DNA from: a virus
Length of the DNA stretch: 27,651 nucleotides
Direction: 5' to 3' (one strand)
IMG/VR virus record: IMGVR_UViG_3300048592_000187
Coordinates: 1-27,651 of that record
Positions 14,072-21,236 of the stretch are shown one piece after another. Every line of letters begins with the position of its first letter. Within the stretch, counting starts at the first letter, position 1. The notes beneath the pieces are model-generated. The model had not been told where the DNA came from. It saw only the letters and a program-made list of their open reading frames with translations, and ran no database searches. The translations under genes were made by a program, and so were the position numbers.

Positions 14072-15504
14072 ATTACAGCAACGTGGCGATTTTGTCGGCG
14101 ATCAACAGTCTTTTGTCTGACAGGTACGAGGCTGCCGGCGCGCAGACCTTCGACGGCAAGCGCGACGTGTACGCGTCGGCGGGCTATCCTGAGACAATCG
14201 CGCCAGCGGATTACCGGCGACAGTACGAGCGGCAAGACCTGGCAATGCGCATTGTCGAGATCGTGGCTGACTACACGTGGAAGGGCGACACGTGGCTACA
14301 GGATACGGAGGGCGTTGCCGACAGTCCCTTCGAGGCGGCTTGGCGTGCGCTGGTTGCGCCACGTTTCGCCGCTGATGGCGACACGGTGCCGGGTGTCCTG
14401 CACTACCTGGCGCGTGCGGACATCGTGGCGGGCATGGGGCAATACGCCGTGCTGCTGTTGGGCGTCAACGATGGCAAGGCTTTGTCGGAACCGATGGAGC
14501 CGGGCGCGCTCAAGACGCCGGATGACCTGCTGTACCTGTCCATCTTCGCAGAGGATTCGGCGGGCATTGCCACGTGGGATAAGGACACCGGATCGCGGCG
14601 CTACGGCAAGCCGCTGGCGTACAACCTGACCACGCTGCGCGGTGATGAAAAGAAGGTAGAGCCGGTGCACTGGACGCGCTGCGTGCACATTGCCGACGGG
14701 CTGTTGACCAACGACGTATACGGCAAGCCGCGCCTCCGGGCGGTGTACAACCGGCTACTTGACATCGAGAAGGTCTTGGCGGCGACGGGTGAAGGCGGAT
14801 GGCGCATCATGAACCCGTCGGTCATTTTCTCGACGCGCGAGGGCTACGAGTTGCCAAGACCCGACGCGAGAATGCCCGCCGAGATGCGCCAGAAGCTGGA
14901 AGAGGCGCGCGATGAGCAGCAGTCGCAGATTGACGAACTGGTGCATGGATTGCGCAGGGCGCTGGCGCTGGAAGGGTTGGAACCGCACTGGCAGGACACC
15001 GAGATGCAAGACCCGTCTGGCGCCGTCGAAGTCTACCTCAAGATGATTTCGGCGGGTACGGGCATTCCGCTGCGCATCCTGACAGGCAGTGAGCGGGGTG
15101 AGCTTGCCAGCTCTCAGGATGAAGCGAACTGGGCAAGCGTCATCGAGGCGCGGCGCACCCGCTACGCAGAACCGCTGATTTTGCGCCCGCTGGTCAATCG
15201 GCTGATGTGGGCGGGTGCGCTGCCGCAGCCTATGGGCGGCGTCTACGTCGTGAACTGGTCAAGCGTGCAAGCGCCAGACCCCAACGAGGCGGCGCAGCGT
15301 GCGGACACCTACGCCAGTGCCTTGCAGAAAGTGGGCGTGCAGGTTGACGGCAAGGCGTTCGTTGAGGCGTTCGTGCCGGACTTGCCGGAAAGCGCCGTGA
15401 TCGATGCCGTTGCGCCGGAAACGCCGGACTTGCCGGAAACGCCGGAAGGAGAGGAGGTGCAGGCTAACGCCGACTTTTTTCGGCGCTGGCACGTTTACCC
15501 GTAA
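14068..15504 (+). CDS. Portal protein (DUF1073 / phage_portal type)
   Basis: 478 residues, immediately after the large terminase as usual. DLAMRIVEIVADYTWKGDTW near residue 52 and the central GIPLRILTGSERGELASSQDEANW (about 334-357) are typical of the DUF1073-like portal family, with the latter in the crown/wing region. A VYVVNWSSVQAPDPNEAAQRADTYA segment follows. Portals form a dodecameric ring for DNA entry and exit. A strong Shine-Dalgarno-like GGAGAGGAGG and a T6 run sit inside the last 60 bases, just before the MuF gene. Confidence 0.87.
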   Translation: MNYSNVAILSAINSLLSDRYEAAGAQTFDGKRDVYASAGYPETIAPADYRRQYERQDLAMRIVEIVADYTWKGDTWLQDTEGVADSPFEAAWRALVAPRFAADGDTVPGVLHYLARADIVAGMGQYAVLLLGVNDGKALSEPMEPGALKTPDDLLYLSIFAEDSAGIATWDKDTGSRRYGKPLAYNLTTLRGDEKKVEPVHWTRCVHIADGLLTNDVYGKPRLRAVYNRLLDIEKVLAATGEGGWRIMNPSVIFSTREGYELPRPDARMPAEMRQKLEEARDEQQSQIDELVHGLRRALALEGLEPHWQDTEMQDPSGAVEVYLKMISAGTGIPLRILTGSERGELASSQDEANWASVIEARRTRYAEPLILRPLVNRLMWAGALPQPMGGVYVVNWSSVQAPDPNEAAQRADTYASALQKVGVQVDGKAFVEAFVPDLPESAVIDAVAPETPDLPETPEGEEVQANADFFRRWHVYP

Positions 15505-15508
15505 TGCG

Positions 15509-17032
15509 ATGATTTTGCAGCTTGACCCCGGCAACCCGGACGCCGAAGCGGACGCCATCGCAGCGGTAGCGGGCGAATACGAAAACGACATAGCGGCGGC
15601 GCTGCGCAGGAATTCGCAGTCGGTTGTCGGCGGGCTAGATGAGCGGTCGCTGCGAGACATCGAACGCCTGCTGCCCACCGCCGACGATGATTTGCGAGAG
15701 GCGCTGGAACGTCTGCTATCGGCGTCGGCTGGACGGGGCGCACGGGCGTCAATCGAGAAGATGAAGCAGGTGTACATCGGCGTTGACTGGACTCTGGTCA
15801 ACGAGGATGCGCGGGACTGGGCGCGCCGGTACAGCTACGACTTGGTGAACCTGCTTGACGACAACAGTCGGACGATGCTGCAAGGCGCTGTGAGCCGGTG
15901 GATCGAATCCGGCGAGCCGCTTGACGTGTTGGTTGACGACGTGGCGCGCATCTTCGGCGCTGAGCGGGCGCGTCTGATTGCCGTGACAGAAGCGACGCGC
16001 GCCTATGCGGAGGGTAGCTTTACAGGCTATGAGGCTGCCGGGTTCAACCGTCGCCCGCCTGAGTCTGACAGGCCGCCGGGACATCCCGGCTGTCGGTGTT
16101 GGGTGTCCCTGTCGCAAGCTGAGCCGGGCTTGTGGGAATACGTCTGGCTGACTGCGATGGATGAAAGAGTATGTCCGATCTGCGCACCAAAGCACAGAAT
16201 GTCAATCGGCTTTGCCGGAAGGAGGGATCGGGCGACAGGTCAAGTGCCAGTAAAGGATGTCACGTTACCTGCGTCTGTTTCGGCGGAAGATGCGCGGGCG
16301 CGCCTGCTTGCAATGAGCGACAGCGACGAAGATAGCGCTGTTATCAAACAGATACGGCTGCGCATGGACGCAATAGCAGATAAGGGCATGGATAGGAGTC
16401 TTTCGATTGACGAACGTAGGGCGATTTGGTCAGAATGGGAGGTGTTAAGCAAAGAGATTACAAATATCCAGCGGCTTCGAGATGAGCGGATTCGTTCTGT
16501 GTTGTACGTTGACAATCCCGCATCCGTTCGGTTAGATGTTAGCAAGCGTGTGGCATCAGAAGTGTCAAAGGTTTGGAACAATGGCGCGGAGACGTTTGGC
16601 CGTTTCGTTGATAAGTCCCTCATTCCAGATTCGATGACGGTCAAGGCAAAGTCAATCAAGAGCGCACGTGCGTTCTACTCTCCAGACGTGAAGGCGGTCA
16701 ATCTTTCAGCAAAAAGCGGGCAACGCACTGTTGTGCACGAACTCGGTCATTGGTTGGAAGACATCAACCCAGATGTACATCGAAAGGCTTTGGAGTTTTA
16801 CGATCGTCGTACATCGGGTGAAGAATTGCGTTGGCTTGGCAAGGGCTACGCCAGAAGTGAGGTAACGCGTCGGGACAAGTTCATTAGCCCGTACATGGGC
16901 AAGGATTACAACAGGACTGCAACAGAGATAGTATCGATGGGCATGGAATACTTCTCTGAAAATCCAGTGACATTTGCAAAGGAAGACCCGGACTATTTCG
17001 ATTTCATCTTTAACCTACTGAGGGGGCTGTAA
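15509..17032 (+). CDS. MuF-type head protein with C-terminal zinc metallopeptidase domain
   Basis: 507 residues. Residues 1-230 are a MuF/SPP1 gp7-like minor head protein: ESGEPLDVLVDDVARIFGAERARLIAVTEATRA, then the knuckle HPGCRCW and VCPICAPKH. The C-terminal part carries VVHELGHWLE at about 410, an HExxH zinc peptidase motif. A downstream glutamate lies in the segment TATEIVSMGMEYF. Such C-terminal domains on MuF proteins form a known polymorphic toxin class. GC content and third-position GC fall from about 16,150 onward, so the tail domain looks transferred. No ribosome site precedes ATG 15509; coupling to the portal stop 4 bases upstream is likely. Confidence 0.85.
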   Translation: MILQLDPGNPDAEADAIAAVAGEYENDIAAALRRNSQSVVGGLDERSLRDIERLLPTADDDLREALERLLSASAGRGARASIEKMKQVYIGVDWTLVNEDARDWARRYSYDLVNLLDDNSRTMLQGAVSRWIESGEPLDVLVDDVARIFGAERARLIAVTEATRAYAEGSFTGYEAAGFNRRPPESDRPPGHPGCRCWVSLSQAEPGLWEYVWLTAMDERVCPICAPKHRMSIGFAGRRDRATGQVPVKDVTLPASVSAEDARARLLAMSDSDEDSAVIKQIRLRMDAIADKGMDRSLSIDERRAIWSEWEVLSKEITNIQRLRDERIRSVLYVDNPASVRLDVSKRVASEVSKVWNNGAETFGRFVDKSLIPDSMTVKAKSIKSARAFYSPDVKAVNLSAKSGQRTVVHELGHWLEDINPDVHRKALEFYDRRTSGEELRWLGKGYARSEVTRRDKFISPYMGKDYNRTATEIVSMGMEYFSENPVTFAKEDPDYFDFIFNLLRGL

Positions 17033-17262
17033 TGGTCAAAGTACAGTTTGGCGACGTGTTCGCTGAAATCGAAAATCAGACGTGGCAGTGCGAAGATGAA
17101 ACGCTCTGCACTGCGCTGACTTCGATGCTGCCGGTGTACGGGGTGTCGCCGTCTGACCCGCACCCTGACTTGACTGTAGCTCAGGATGCGGCGCATACTT
17201 TGGGCGGCATGGTAGTAGACGAAGGCGAGCCGCCTGACTATCTTCCAAACGTTGTTTATTAG
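17032..17262 (+). CDS. Small acidic protein after the MuF gene
   Basis: 76 residues, not recognised. It overlaps the MuF stop by one base (TAATG) behind AGGGGG. It is strongly acidic, with few lysines or arginines (CEDETLCTALTS, SDPHPDLTVAQDAAHTLGGMVVDEGEPPDYLP). Being coupled to a MuF protein with a toxin-like metallopeptidase domain, it could be an inhibitor or immunity protein. That is inference from position only. Confidence 0.65.
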   Translation: MVKVQFGDVFAEIENQTWQCEDETLCTALTSMLPVYGVSPSDPHPDLTVAQDAAHTLGGMVVDEGEPPDYLPNVVY

Positions 17263-17282
17263 CCGGAAGGAGATAGCGACGC

Positions 17283-17462
17283 ATGACAGACGGCGTACTG
17301 TTGGGCGCACTGCTCTTCATGTTGGGCGGGGTCTGCGGCGCATTGCTGACGGCTGCGATTACGTGGCGCTATGAGCGTGAACGCACGACCTTGCACCAGA
17401 TCATCGGGCGCTATCAGCAAGCGATGGAACAACAGCGGGGAATTCCAGAGGAAGAACTGTAA
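17283..17462 (+). CDS. 59-residue single-span membrane protein
   Basis: Starts behind AAGGAGAT. One hydrophobic helix (LLGALLFMLGGVCGALLTAAI) follows a short N-terminus. Then comes a charged helical tail (WRYERERTTLHQIIGRYQQAMEQQ). It overlaps the next gene by one base (TAATG). It might be a spanin-like or lysis accessory protein, but no cell-wall motif is seen. Its place in the head-completion cluster does not explain it. Confidence 0.65.
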   Translation: MTDGVLLGALLFMLGGVCGALLTAAITWRYERERTTLHQIIGRYQQAMEQQRGIPEEEL

Positions 17463-17851
17463 TGGAGATTGACATCTCTGCCGAAGTGGGCGAGGCGATT
17501 GCCGAACTGGAACGCATCGGCGGCAACATTCCAGAGGCGCTCGGAGAAGGTCTTGACGAAGCGGCTTTCATCGTAGAGGATGCGATGAAAACCTACCCGA
17601 TGCAGAGACCGACGACCTACGTGCGCACGGGGCGGCTGGGTCGCAGTTGGACAACGCGCCCGATACGTGAGCCGGGCGCAATCGGGCGCAGCATCGGCAA
17701 TGACACGAAGTACGCGCCCTGGGTACAGTCAAGCGAATTGCAGGCTTGGATGCACCGAGGCTGGTGGCAGACCGATGAAGAGGTGTTAGCCGACAACCGG
17801 CGGGCAATCGTCGAAACTGTCACCGATGCGCTTGTCAGGGGGATACGCTGA
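17462..17851 (+). CDS. HK97 gp10-like head-tail connector/closure protein
   Basis: 129 residues. EIDISAEVGEAIAELERIGGNIPEALGEGLDEAAFIVEDAMKTYP and then RTGRLGRSW match the gp10-like minor tail or neck pattern. Also typical are a helical N-terminus, the TGRLGRS loop, and YAPWVQSSELQAWMH near residues 82-97. These proteins join the head to the tail. It is the last plus-strand gene before the minus-strand island and overlaps the end of the convergent gene by 17 bases. Confidence 0.75.
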   Translation: MEIDISAEVGEAIAELERIGGNIPEALGEGLDEAAFIVEDAMKTYPMQRPTTYVRTGRLGRSWTTRPIREPGAIGRSIGNDTKYAPWVQSSELQAWMHRGWWQTDEEVLADNRRAIVETVTDALVRGIR

Positions 17852-18254
17852 CCGGCAACCCGCCGACCGTCGCAGCGTAGCGCGCCGCCTCCGTGCGTGC
17901 GTTCTTGATGGCGCGCTGGCAATCCAGAAGCAGCAGGGCGGCTGTGTCGCCTGTCGCCTCGACAGACAGGCCGAACGCACACGACTGCAAGGCGTAGGCT
18001 ATCTGCGCGTGCGTAGCAAGCATGGCGGGCGGCGGGTCAAGTTCTGCGAGGTTATCACGCAAGCCTTGCAGGTTGGCAAGCGTGTCGTCAGAGTCGGCGC
18101 CATCGTAGGCGGCGGTCATCTCCGCGGATAGGTTGCTCAGGATGGCGTCGGCGGCAATCCAGTAATCGAGCGTCGCTGTAGGCCAGCGCGGAGCGTAGGA
18201 GGTCGTAGCGACAATGCCCGCAACAAGCAGGCTGGCAAGTGCATAGAGTTTCAT
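17835..18254 (-). CDS. Hypothetical exported protein with signal peptide
   Basis: 139 residues. ATG 18254 was chosen over the longer frame to 18380 because it is followed by a clear signal peptide (MKLYALASLLVAGIVATTSYA) and preceded by AAAGGGG. The rest is alanine- and aspartate-rich and helical, with two cysteines (SCAFGLS, DCQRAI) that could pair outside the cell. No family is recognised. Its ribosome site lies in the stem of the hairpin at 18261-18299. It could be a surface or superinfection-exclusion protein (speculation). Confidence 0.65.
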   Translation of the reverse strand: MKLYALASLLVAGIVATTSYAPRWPTATLDYWIAADAILSNLSAEMTAAYDGADSDDTLANLQGLRDNLAELDPPPAMLATHAQIAYALQSCAFGLSVEATGDTAALLLLDCQRAIKNARTEAARYAATVGGLPVSVSP

Positions 18255-18260
18255 GGAGTA

Positions 18261-18299
18261 TGCCCCTTTCTGTCTGTCAGGATAGCACAGAAAGGGGCA
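18261..18299 (-). promoter_or_regulatory. Hairpin enclosing the ribosome site
   Basis: Arms 18299-18287 and 18273-18261 (minus strand TGCCCCTTTCTGT / ACAGAAAGGGGCA) pair perfectly over 13 bp with a 13-base loop. The AAAGGGG ribosome site of the 18254 gene is in the second arm. It could block translation until opened, or act as an attenuator. No U-run follows, so simple termination is less likely. Confidence 0.7.
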
Positions 18300-18304
18300 C
18301 GTTG

Positions 18305-18706
18305 CTAGTGAGGATTGACGGGGGGAGTGTGGAGAACGTAGCGGTTGTGTCCCATCCCCGATGTGGTTACGTTGATCCACTTCGGTTCGTAGTCAGGCGG
18401 TAAGTTTTCCGACTTGCACCACGTGTTGAGCGCGTCATCCTCGGAATCGTAGAGCACGCCGTCCGCGCCTTGATACCTGTTTGGTGTGTCGAGCATCGTC
18501 TTGAACGCGTAGGTTGACGGCATAAGTGTCGCCTTGCCGATTCCGCGAATCGACTTCCACGTCAGGTCATCTGCGGCTTCCAGGTGTTCGATTTCGTCGC
18601 TTAGGTTCCGCACCTGGCGCGCCAGGATTTCGACGCGCCAGTACAGGTAAGCGACGGCGGCGACAAGTAGGACTATGACGAATAATGCTTGATATTCTGT
18701 GCTCAT
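18305..18706 (-). CDS. Single-span membrane protein, unknown function
   Basis: 133 residues with AAGGAG upstream. A transmembrane helix at about 7-24 (ALFVIVLLVAAVAYLYW) is followed by a coiled-coil-like stretch (ILARQVRNLSDEIEHLEAADD) and a soluble C-terminal region (GADGVLYDSEDDALNTW). The order suggests an anchored protein with an exposed domain. It ends 6 bp before the hairpin of the next gene. A role in surface exclusion or lysis control cannot be told apart. Confidence 0.7.
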   Translation of the reverse strand: MSTEYQALFVIVLLVAAVAYLYWRVEILARQVRNLSDEIEHLEAADDLTWKSIRGIGKATLMPSTYAFKTMLDTPNRYQGADGVLYDSEDDALNTWCKSENLPPDYEPKWINVTTSGMGHNRYVLHTPPVNPH

Positions 18707-18747
18707 CTTGTGCTCTCCTTTTCACTTGATAGTATGCCTAATGACAA

Positions 18748-19008
18748 CTATTCTACCACGCCCGAAGCGCGCAACCCCTTCGCGTTGAGCATCCAGCCAA
18801 TGTACCACCACCGCCCGTTTGACCGGGCGCAACTGTACGCATAGCCGCGCCTGCACAGCTTGCGGAAGATTTCCCCGTCGTGTCGAAATTGATAGTCAGG
18901 CGAGTAGATGGGGCTGCGCTGCTCCAGGAAGTCGTATTCAGCGCGTGCTACCAGGCGCAGGATTCTGCGCTGCGCTTTGGTGAGTCGTGCCTGTCGTCTG
19001 TGTGTCAT
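18748..19008 (-). CDS. Hypothetical basic protein, possible winged helix
   Basis: 86 residues. It overlaps the upstream gene by ATGA. The N-terminus is strongly basic (THRRQARLTKAQRRILRLVARA) and the helical pattern LTKAQRRILRLVARAEYDFLEQ is compatible with a winged-helix or marR-like start. FRKLCRRGYAYSCARSNGRWWYIGW looks like a wing. DNA binding is plausible, but no family is recognised. Confidence 0.6.
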   Translation of the reverse strand: MTHRRQARLTKAQRRILRLVARAEYDFLEQRSPIYSPDYQFRHDGEIFRKLCRRGYAYSCARSNGRWWYIGWMLNAKGLRASGVVE

Positions 19009-19391
19009 CGTCGTGTTCCTCTTTTACGCTGTCCTGTGTTGCGCGGCCGCACGCCAAGCAGGTTGGCGGCCAGCCCGCCCAGTCCACTGGCGCCTACCGG
19101 TGCGCCCCACGTGCTGCGTGGCGCAACTGGCTTGGCGCCCGGCCCCTCGATGACGGCATAGCCCGCCCCGCGCAGTAGCGCCACCGCCCACTTTGCTTGA
19201 CGCGGACGCACCATGCAGTAGCGGCGATCTGGCTTGCTCGCCATGTCGTAACCCCAGGTCTTGACGCCATGCTCCATGAGTAGCCGTGCGGCTGGCGCGC
19301 CCGTGCTTGCTATCCATCCGATGCGCACGCCGCCGCCGTTGGTGATGGTGCATAGAATGTCATCGAGGAGGAGGATTGGGTTGAGTCTCAT
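19005..19391 (-). CDS. Hypothetical protein next to the Mom-like gene
   Basis: 128 residues from the ATG that overlaps the Mom-like stop (ATGA). The longer frame to 19466 is a shadow of that gene. ARLLMEHGVKTWGYDMASKPDRRYCMVRPRQAKWAVALLRGAGYAV (about 35-80) looks like an alpha/beta fold. A glycine/alanine-rich basic tail (RPRNTGQRKRGTRR) follows and could touch nucleic acid. The fold is not identified. Coupling suggests a shared role with the modification enzyme. Confidence 0.65.
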   Translation of the reverse strand: MRLNPILLLDDILCTITNGGGVRIGWIASTGAPAARLLMEHGVKTWGYDMASKPDRRYCMVRPRQAKWAVALLRGAGYAVIEGPGAKPVAPRSTWGAPVGASGLGGLAANLLGVRPRNTGQRKRGTRR

Positions 19392-20044
19392 AGCATCCTT
19401 ATCTGTCGTGATCGTATGCCGGTCAGGTTGTCCCACTCCCAGGCCGGCGCGGGCAATCGCCAGCACCAGCCGTATTTGCCTGACGATCCCGGTATCGGAT
19501 TGCCGCTGGCGCCCCGGTACATCGGCGTGGCGTGACTGTGCTTGTAGATCGTGCCACGGTGGTACTGCGGGTCATGGTACGAGATCGCCAACTCGATGTG
19601 GTACGGCTGCTCCAGGTAGACCGGAGGCCACAAGCGCACCCGCTCCGCCTGCACGCGCTGTAGCACCTCACTGATCGCCCAAGTCGGCGTGGTCGGGCGA
19701 AACATGCCGCGGCGGTCGTAGAAGCCTGGTACAACGTCGGGCTTGCACCAGTAGTTGTCATGCTGGATGGCCGGCGCCAGCCAAATGCGACACAAGTCCA
19801 CGACCTGCCATTGCGTCGGCAAGCCGGGATAACCCCACCATCCGGTGTTGCGCGTCGCATGTGGAATGCCAAGCATGACCAGACCAACCGGTATCGTGTG
19901 GTAGTCGAGGACGTACACCATCGGGCGTGCGCGTGGGTCTACGCGCTGATGCAGATAGTGGTCACGCTCGACGGTGCGTTGCGCCCAGTCGAGATCGTCG
20001 CGGTTGCCGAGGCGGATGGTGAGGGAGTGAGTCGGTGTTGTCAC
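19388..20044 (-). CDS. Mom-like DNA-modification protein (GNAT-related)
   Basis: 218 residues, similar in layout to phage Mu Mom and relatives, which add a carbamoyl-type group to adenines and protect phage DNA from restriction. Visible family features: an early HYLHQRVDPRARPMVYVL segment, then IPVGLVMLGIPHAT, then LPTQWQVVDLCRIWLAPA, the most telling match. A C-terminal part follows with YRGASG and GKYGWCW. GTG 20044 is preferred over ATG 20056 because GGAGG lies 5 bases before it; it overlaps the upstream stop (GTGA). Mu mom is tightly regulated; here expression may depend on translational coupling. Confidence 0.75.
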   Translation of the reverse strand: MTTPTHSLTIRLGNRDDLDWAQRTVERDHYLHQRVDPRARPMVYVLDYHTIPVGLVMLGIPHATRNTGWWGYPGLPTQWQVVDLCRIWLAPAIQHDNYWCKPDVVPGFYDRRGMFRPTTPTWAISEVLQRVQAERVRLWPPVYLEQPYHIELAISYHDPQYHRGTIYKHSHATPMYRGASGNPIPGSSGKYGWCWRLPAPAWEWDNLTGIRSRQIRML

Positions 20045-20304
20045 ACTCGCCTCCATGCGCTGGCAGCGCCGGTGTCATTGCGCCAGATGCGCACTTCGTC
20101 GCGGCGGTATTTGGTGCGAATCAATTCGACCAGCGCCGATGCCTGTTGCGCCGGGCACGCAAGCGTGACGGCTTCTTCGTCAAAGCGTTCCTTGCCGATC
20201 CGCACGGACTGTCGCTCTGCGTTGGCGGCCAGCACGATGCCAAGCGCCGGGTCGCGATGGCGCAGCACCATAAAGTCGGTCAACTGGATGGCGTAGTGCG
20301 TCAT
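20041..20304 (-). CDS. Hypothetical protein upstream of the Mom-like gene
   Basis: 87 residues. GGAGG 5 bases before ATG 20304 and an ATGA overlap with the stop of the frame ahead argue for a separate gene, although the frame is also open further upstream. Sequence: HYAIQLTDFMVLRHRDPALG, then a mixed alpha/beta stretch and a basic end (YRRDEVRIWRNDTGAASAWRRV). No family recognised. It ends 1 base inside the Mom-like start. Confidence 0.65.
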   Translation of the reverse strand: MTHYAIQLTDFMVLRHRDPALGIVLAANAERQSVRIGKERFDEEAVTLACPAQQASALVELIRTKYRRDEVRIWRNDTGAASAWRRV

Positions 20305-20496
20305 GCGTCCTCCACCAGCGAAAAAAAGAGCATATCGCCCGGCAAGCCAAAGTCGTATCGCATCGATCTGCACTTGCGCAGATCGATCCACTTCCCGGAC
20401 GTCAAGCACACGCTCTTGGTGGCTCTGGGCTTTGATGGCGATCAGACGTGCGCCCATCGGCGGCACGTCTGGCAACAGGTTGATTTGAGTTGTCAT
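20301..20496 (-). pseudogene. Gene with an apparent +1 frameshift
   Basis: GGAGG precedes ATG 20496, which opens a frame MTTQINLLPDVPPMGARLIA with high third-position GC up to about 20415. After that the GC-rich codon pattern moves to the +1 frame (TSGKWIDLRKCR, then GLPGDMLFFSLVEDA). That frame stops at 20301-20303, overlapping the next ATG. The original frame continues without a stop into the next gene, but with unnatural codons. It may be a mutation, a sequencing error, a programmed shift, or two short genes. A 10-bp inverted repeat lies at 20362-20387, just downstream. Confidence 0.5.
20362..20387 (-). repeat. 10-bp inverted repeat inside the frameshifted gene
   Basis: ATCGATCTGC / GCAGATCGAT with a 6-base loop. 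In RNA it would form a stem about 20-40 bases past the point where the codon pattern changes frame, the usual side for a frameshift-stimulating structure. Confidence 0.6.
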
Positions 20497-20543
20497 GGAT
20501 TGCGCCTCCGCAGGTCGATCATGGCTTGCAATTCGGTGTTCAT
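20493..20543 (-). CDS. 16-codon micro-ORF or leader peptide
   Basis: ATG 20543 follows GAAAGGAAA at good spacing and encodes MNTELQAMIDLRRRNP before a TGA that overlaps the next ATG. The ribosome site of the next gene (GGAGG) lies inside it. It may be a leader peptide that couples translation, or a very small protein. The two hairpins at 20577-20649 lie just upstream. Confidence 0.4.
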   Translation of the reverse strand: MNTELQAMIDLRRRNP

Positions 20544-20679
20544 CTTGATTTCCTTTCGCTTGGTTGCGCAGACCTTCGCACCAGACAGCCGAAAGCTGGT
20601 GCGCCTTTACCGCTTGTCTCCACATTGACGGGTAAGGAGTGAAACCCGTTCGGCTTTGCGGCGGTCTGCCTTGATTGAC
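20544..20679 (-). other. 136-bp gap with two hairpins
   Basis: No gene is supported. Inverted repeats: ACGGGT/ACCCGT at 20628-20649 (10-base loop) and CGCACCAG/CTGGTGCG at 20577-20603 (11-base loop). In the minus-strand direction these precede the micro-ORF and could be an intercistronic terminator or leader structure. No clear promoter is seen. Confidence 0.5.
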
Positions 20680-20808
20680 TTATTTCCGGGTGAGCCGGTC
20701 TAGCGCTTCGGCGTTGCGTTCCGCCTCAGACTGTCTGCCCGATGCGTTCATCGCGGGCATGACGACAAGAAAAAAGACAGCGACGCCGGCAAGGCAGAGA
20801 AGTTCCAT
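20680..20808 (-). CDS. 42-residue membrane protein
   Basis: Starts 8 bases after the previous stop, with a weak GGTGGTGA upstream. An N-terminal hydrophobic helix (LLCLAGVAVFFLVVM) is followed by a charged helical tail (SGRQSEAERNAEALDRLTRK). It is one of four consecutive small membrane proteins in this island. Function unknown. Confidence 0.5.
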   Translation of the reverse strand: MELLCLAGVAVFFLVVMPAMNASGRQSEAERNAEALDRLTRK

Positions 20809-20815
20809 TATGGCA

Positions 20816-21007
20816 TCACCACCCATCCAAAGACTTGTCTACCCAACCCAGGATAAACGCCAGCGCAATCATGCCGATGGGAACTAGAATCAACCCGGCG
20901 TCCATATCGTCAGCATATTCGGCGCCATCCATCGGCGCACCGATGGCGAACAGCAGAATTACGCCAATAGCAATCAACGGATAAGAGAGACAGGAAAAAA
21001 CGTTCAT
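20816..21007 (-). CDS. 63-residue two-span membrane protein
   Basis: Two hydrophobic helices: YPLIAIGVILLFAIGAPM at about 9-26 and LILVPIGMIALAFILGWV at about 39-56. A short acidic loop (DGAEYADDMDAG) lies between them. GGGGGATGTGAG precedes the ATG. The shape resembles small hairpin membrane proteins such as class II holins, but there is no proof. Confidence 0.6.
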   Translation of the reverse strand: MNVFSCLSYPLIAIGVILLFAIGAPMDGAEYADDMDAGLILVPIGMIALAFILGWVDKSLDGW

Positions 21008-21011
21008 GATC

Positions 21012-21122
21012 TCACATCCCCCCGGCAGCGCCAGCCGCCACGATGAAAAAGCCCAACACGCCGATGATACCGATAATCAGCATTACGTAGAACAGTCCTG
21101 AGTAGCCGCCTTCTTCTTCCAT
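21012..21122 (-). CDS. 36-residue single-span membrane protein
   Basis: ATG 21122 opens a frame with an acidic, glycine-rich start (MEEEGGYSG). A 20-residue hydrophobic helix follows (LFYVMLIIGIIGVLGFFIVA) and then a glycine/alanine tail. It lies 6 bases after the previous stop with GTGAG as a weak ribosome site. Function unknown. Confidence 0.5.
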   Translation of the reverse strand: MEEEGGYSGLFYVMLIIGIIGVLGFFIVAAGAAGGM

Positions 21123-21128
21123 CGCTCA

Positions 21129-21218
21129 CTATCCCCGCGCTACTTCGAGCGCAACAAAGACCAGGATCATCGCCCCAACCATCACGACCGCCCAGGCATC
21201 ATGATTCATCCGCAACAT
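21129..21218 (-). CDS. 29-residue single-span membrane protein
   Basis: Short frame starting behind a good ribosome site (GGAGG, 3-4 bases). It is almost entirely one helix (WAVVMVGAMILVFVALEVA) with polar ends. The longer frame to 21644 that covers it is repeat DNA. It is the first of the run of small membrane genes, directly after the leader copy at 21237-21308. Confidence 0.5.
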   Translation of the reverse strand: MLRMNHDAWAVVMVGAMILVFVALEVARG

Positions 21219-21236
21219 AGAGCCTCCGTTGTTGTT

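Noticed and set aside
18729-18747. TTGTCA and TACTAT on the minus strand before 18706
   Set aside because: The two hexamers are only 7 bp apart, far too close for a sigma-70 promoter.
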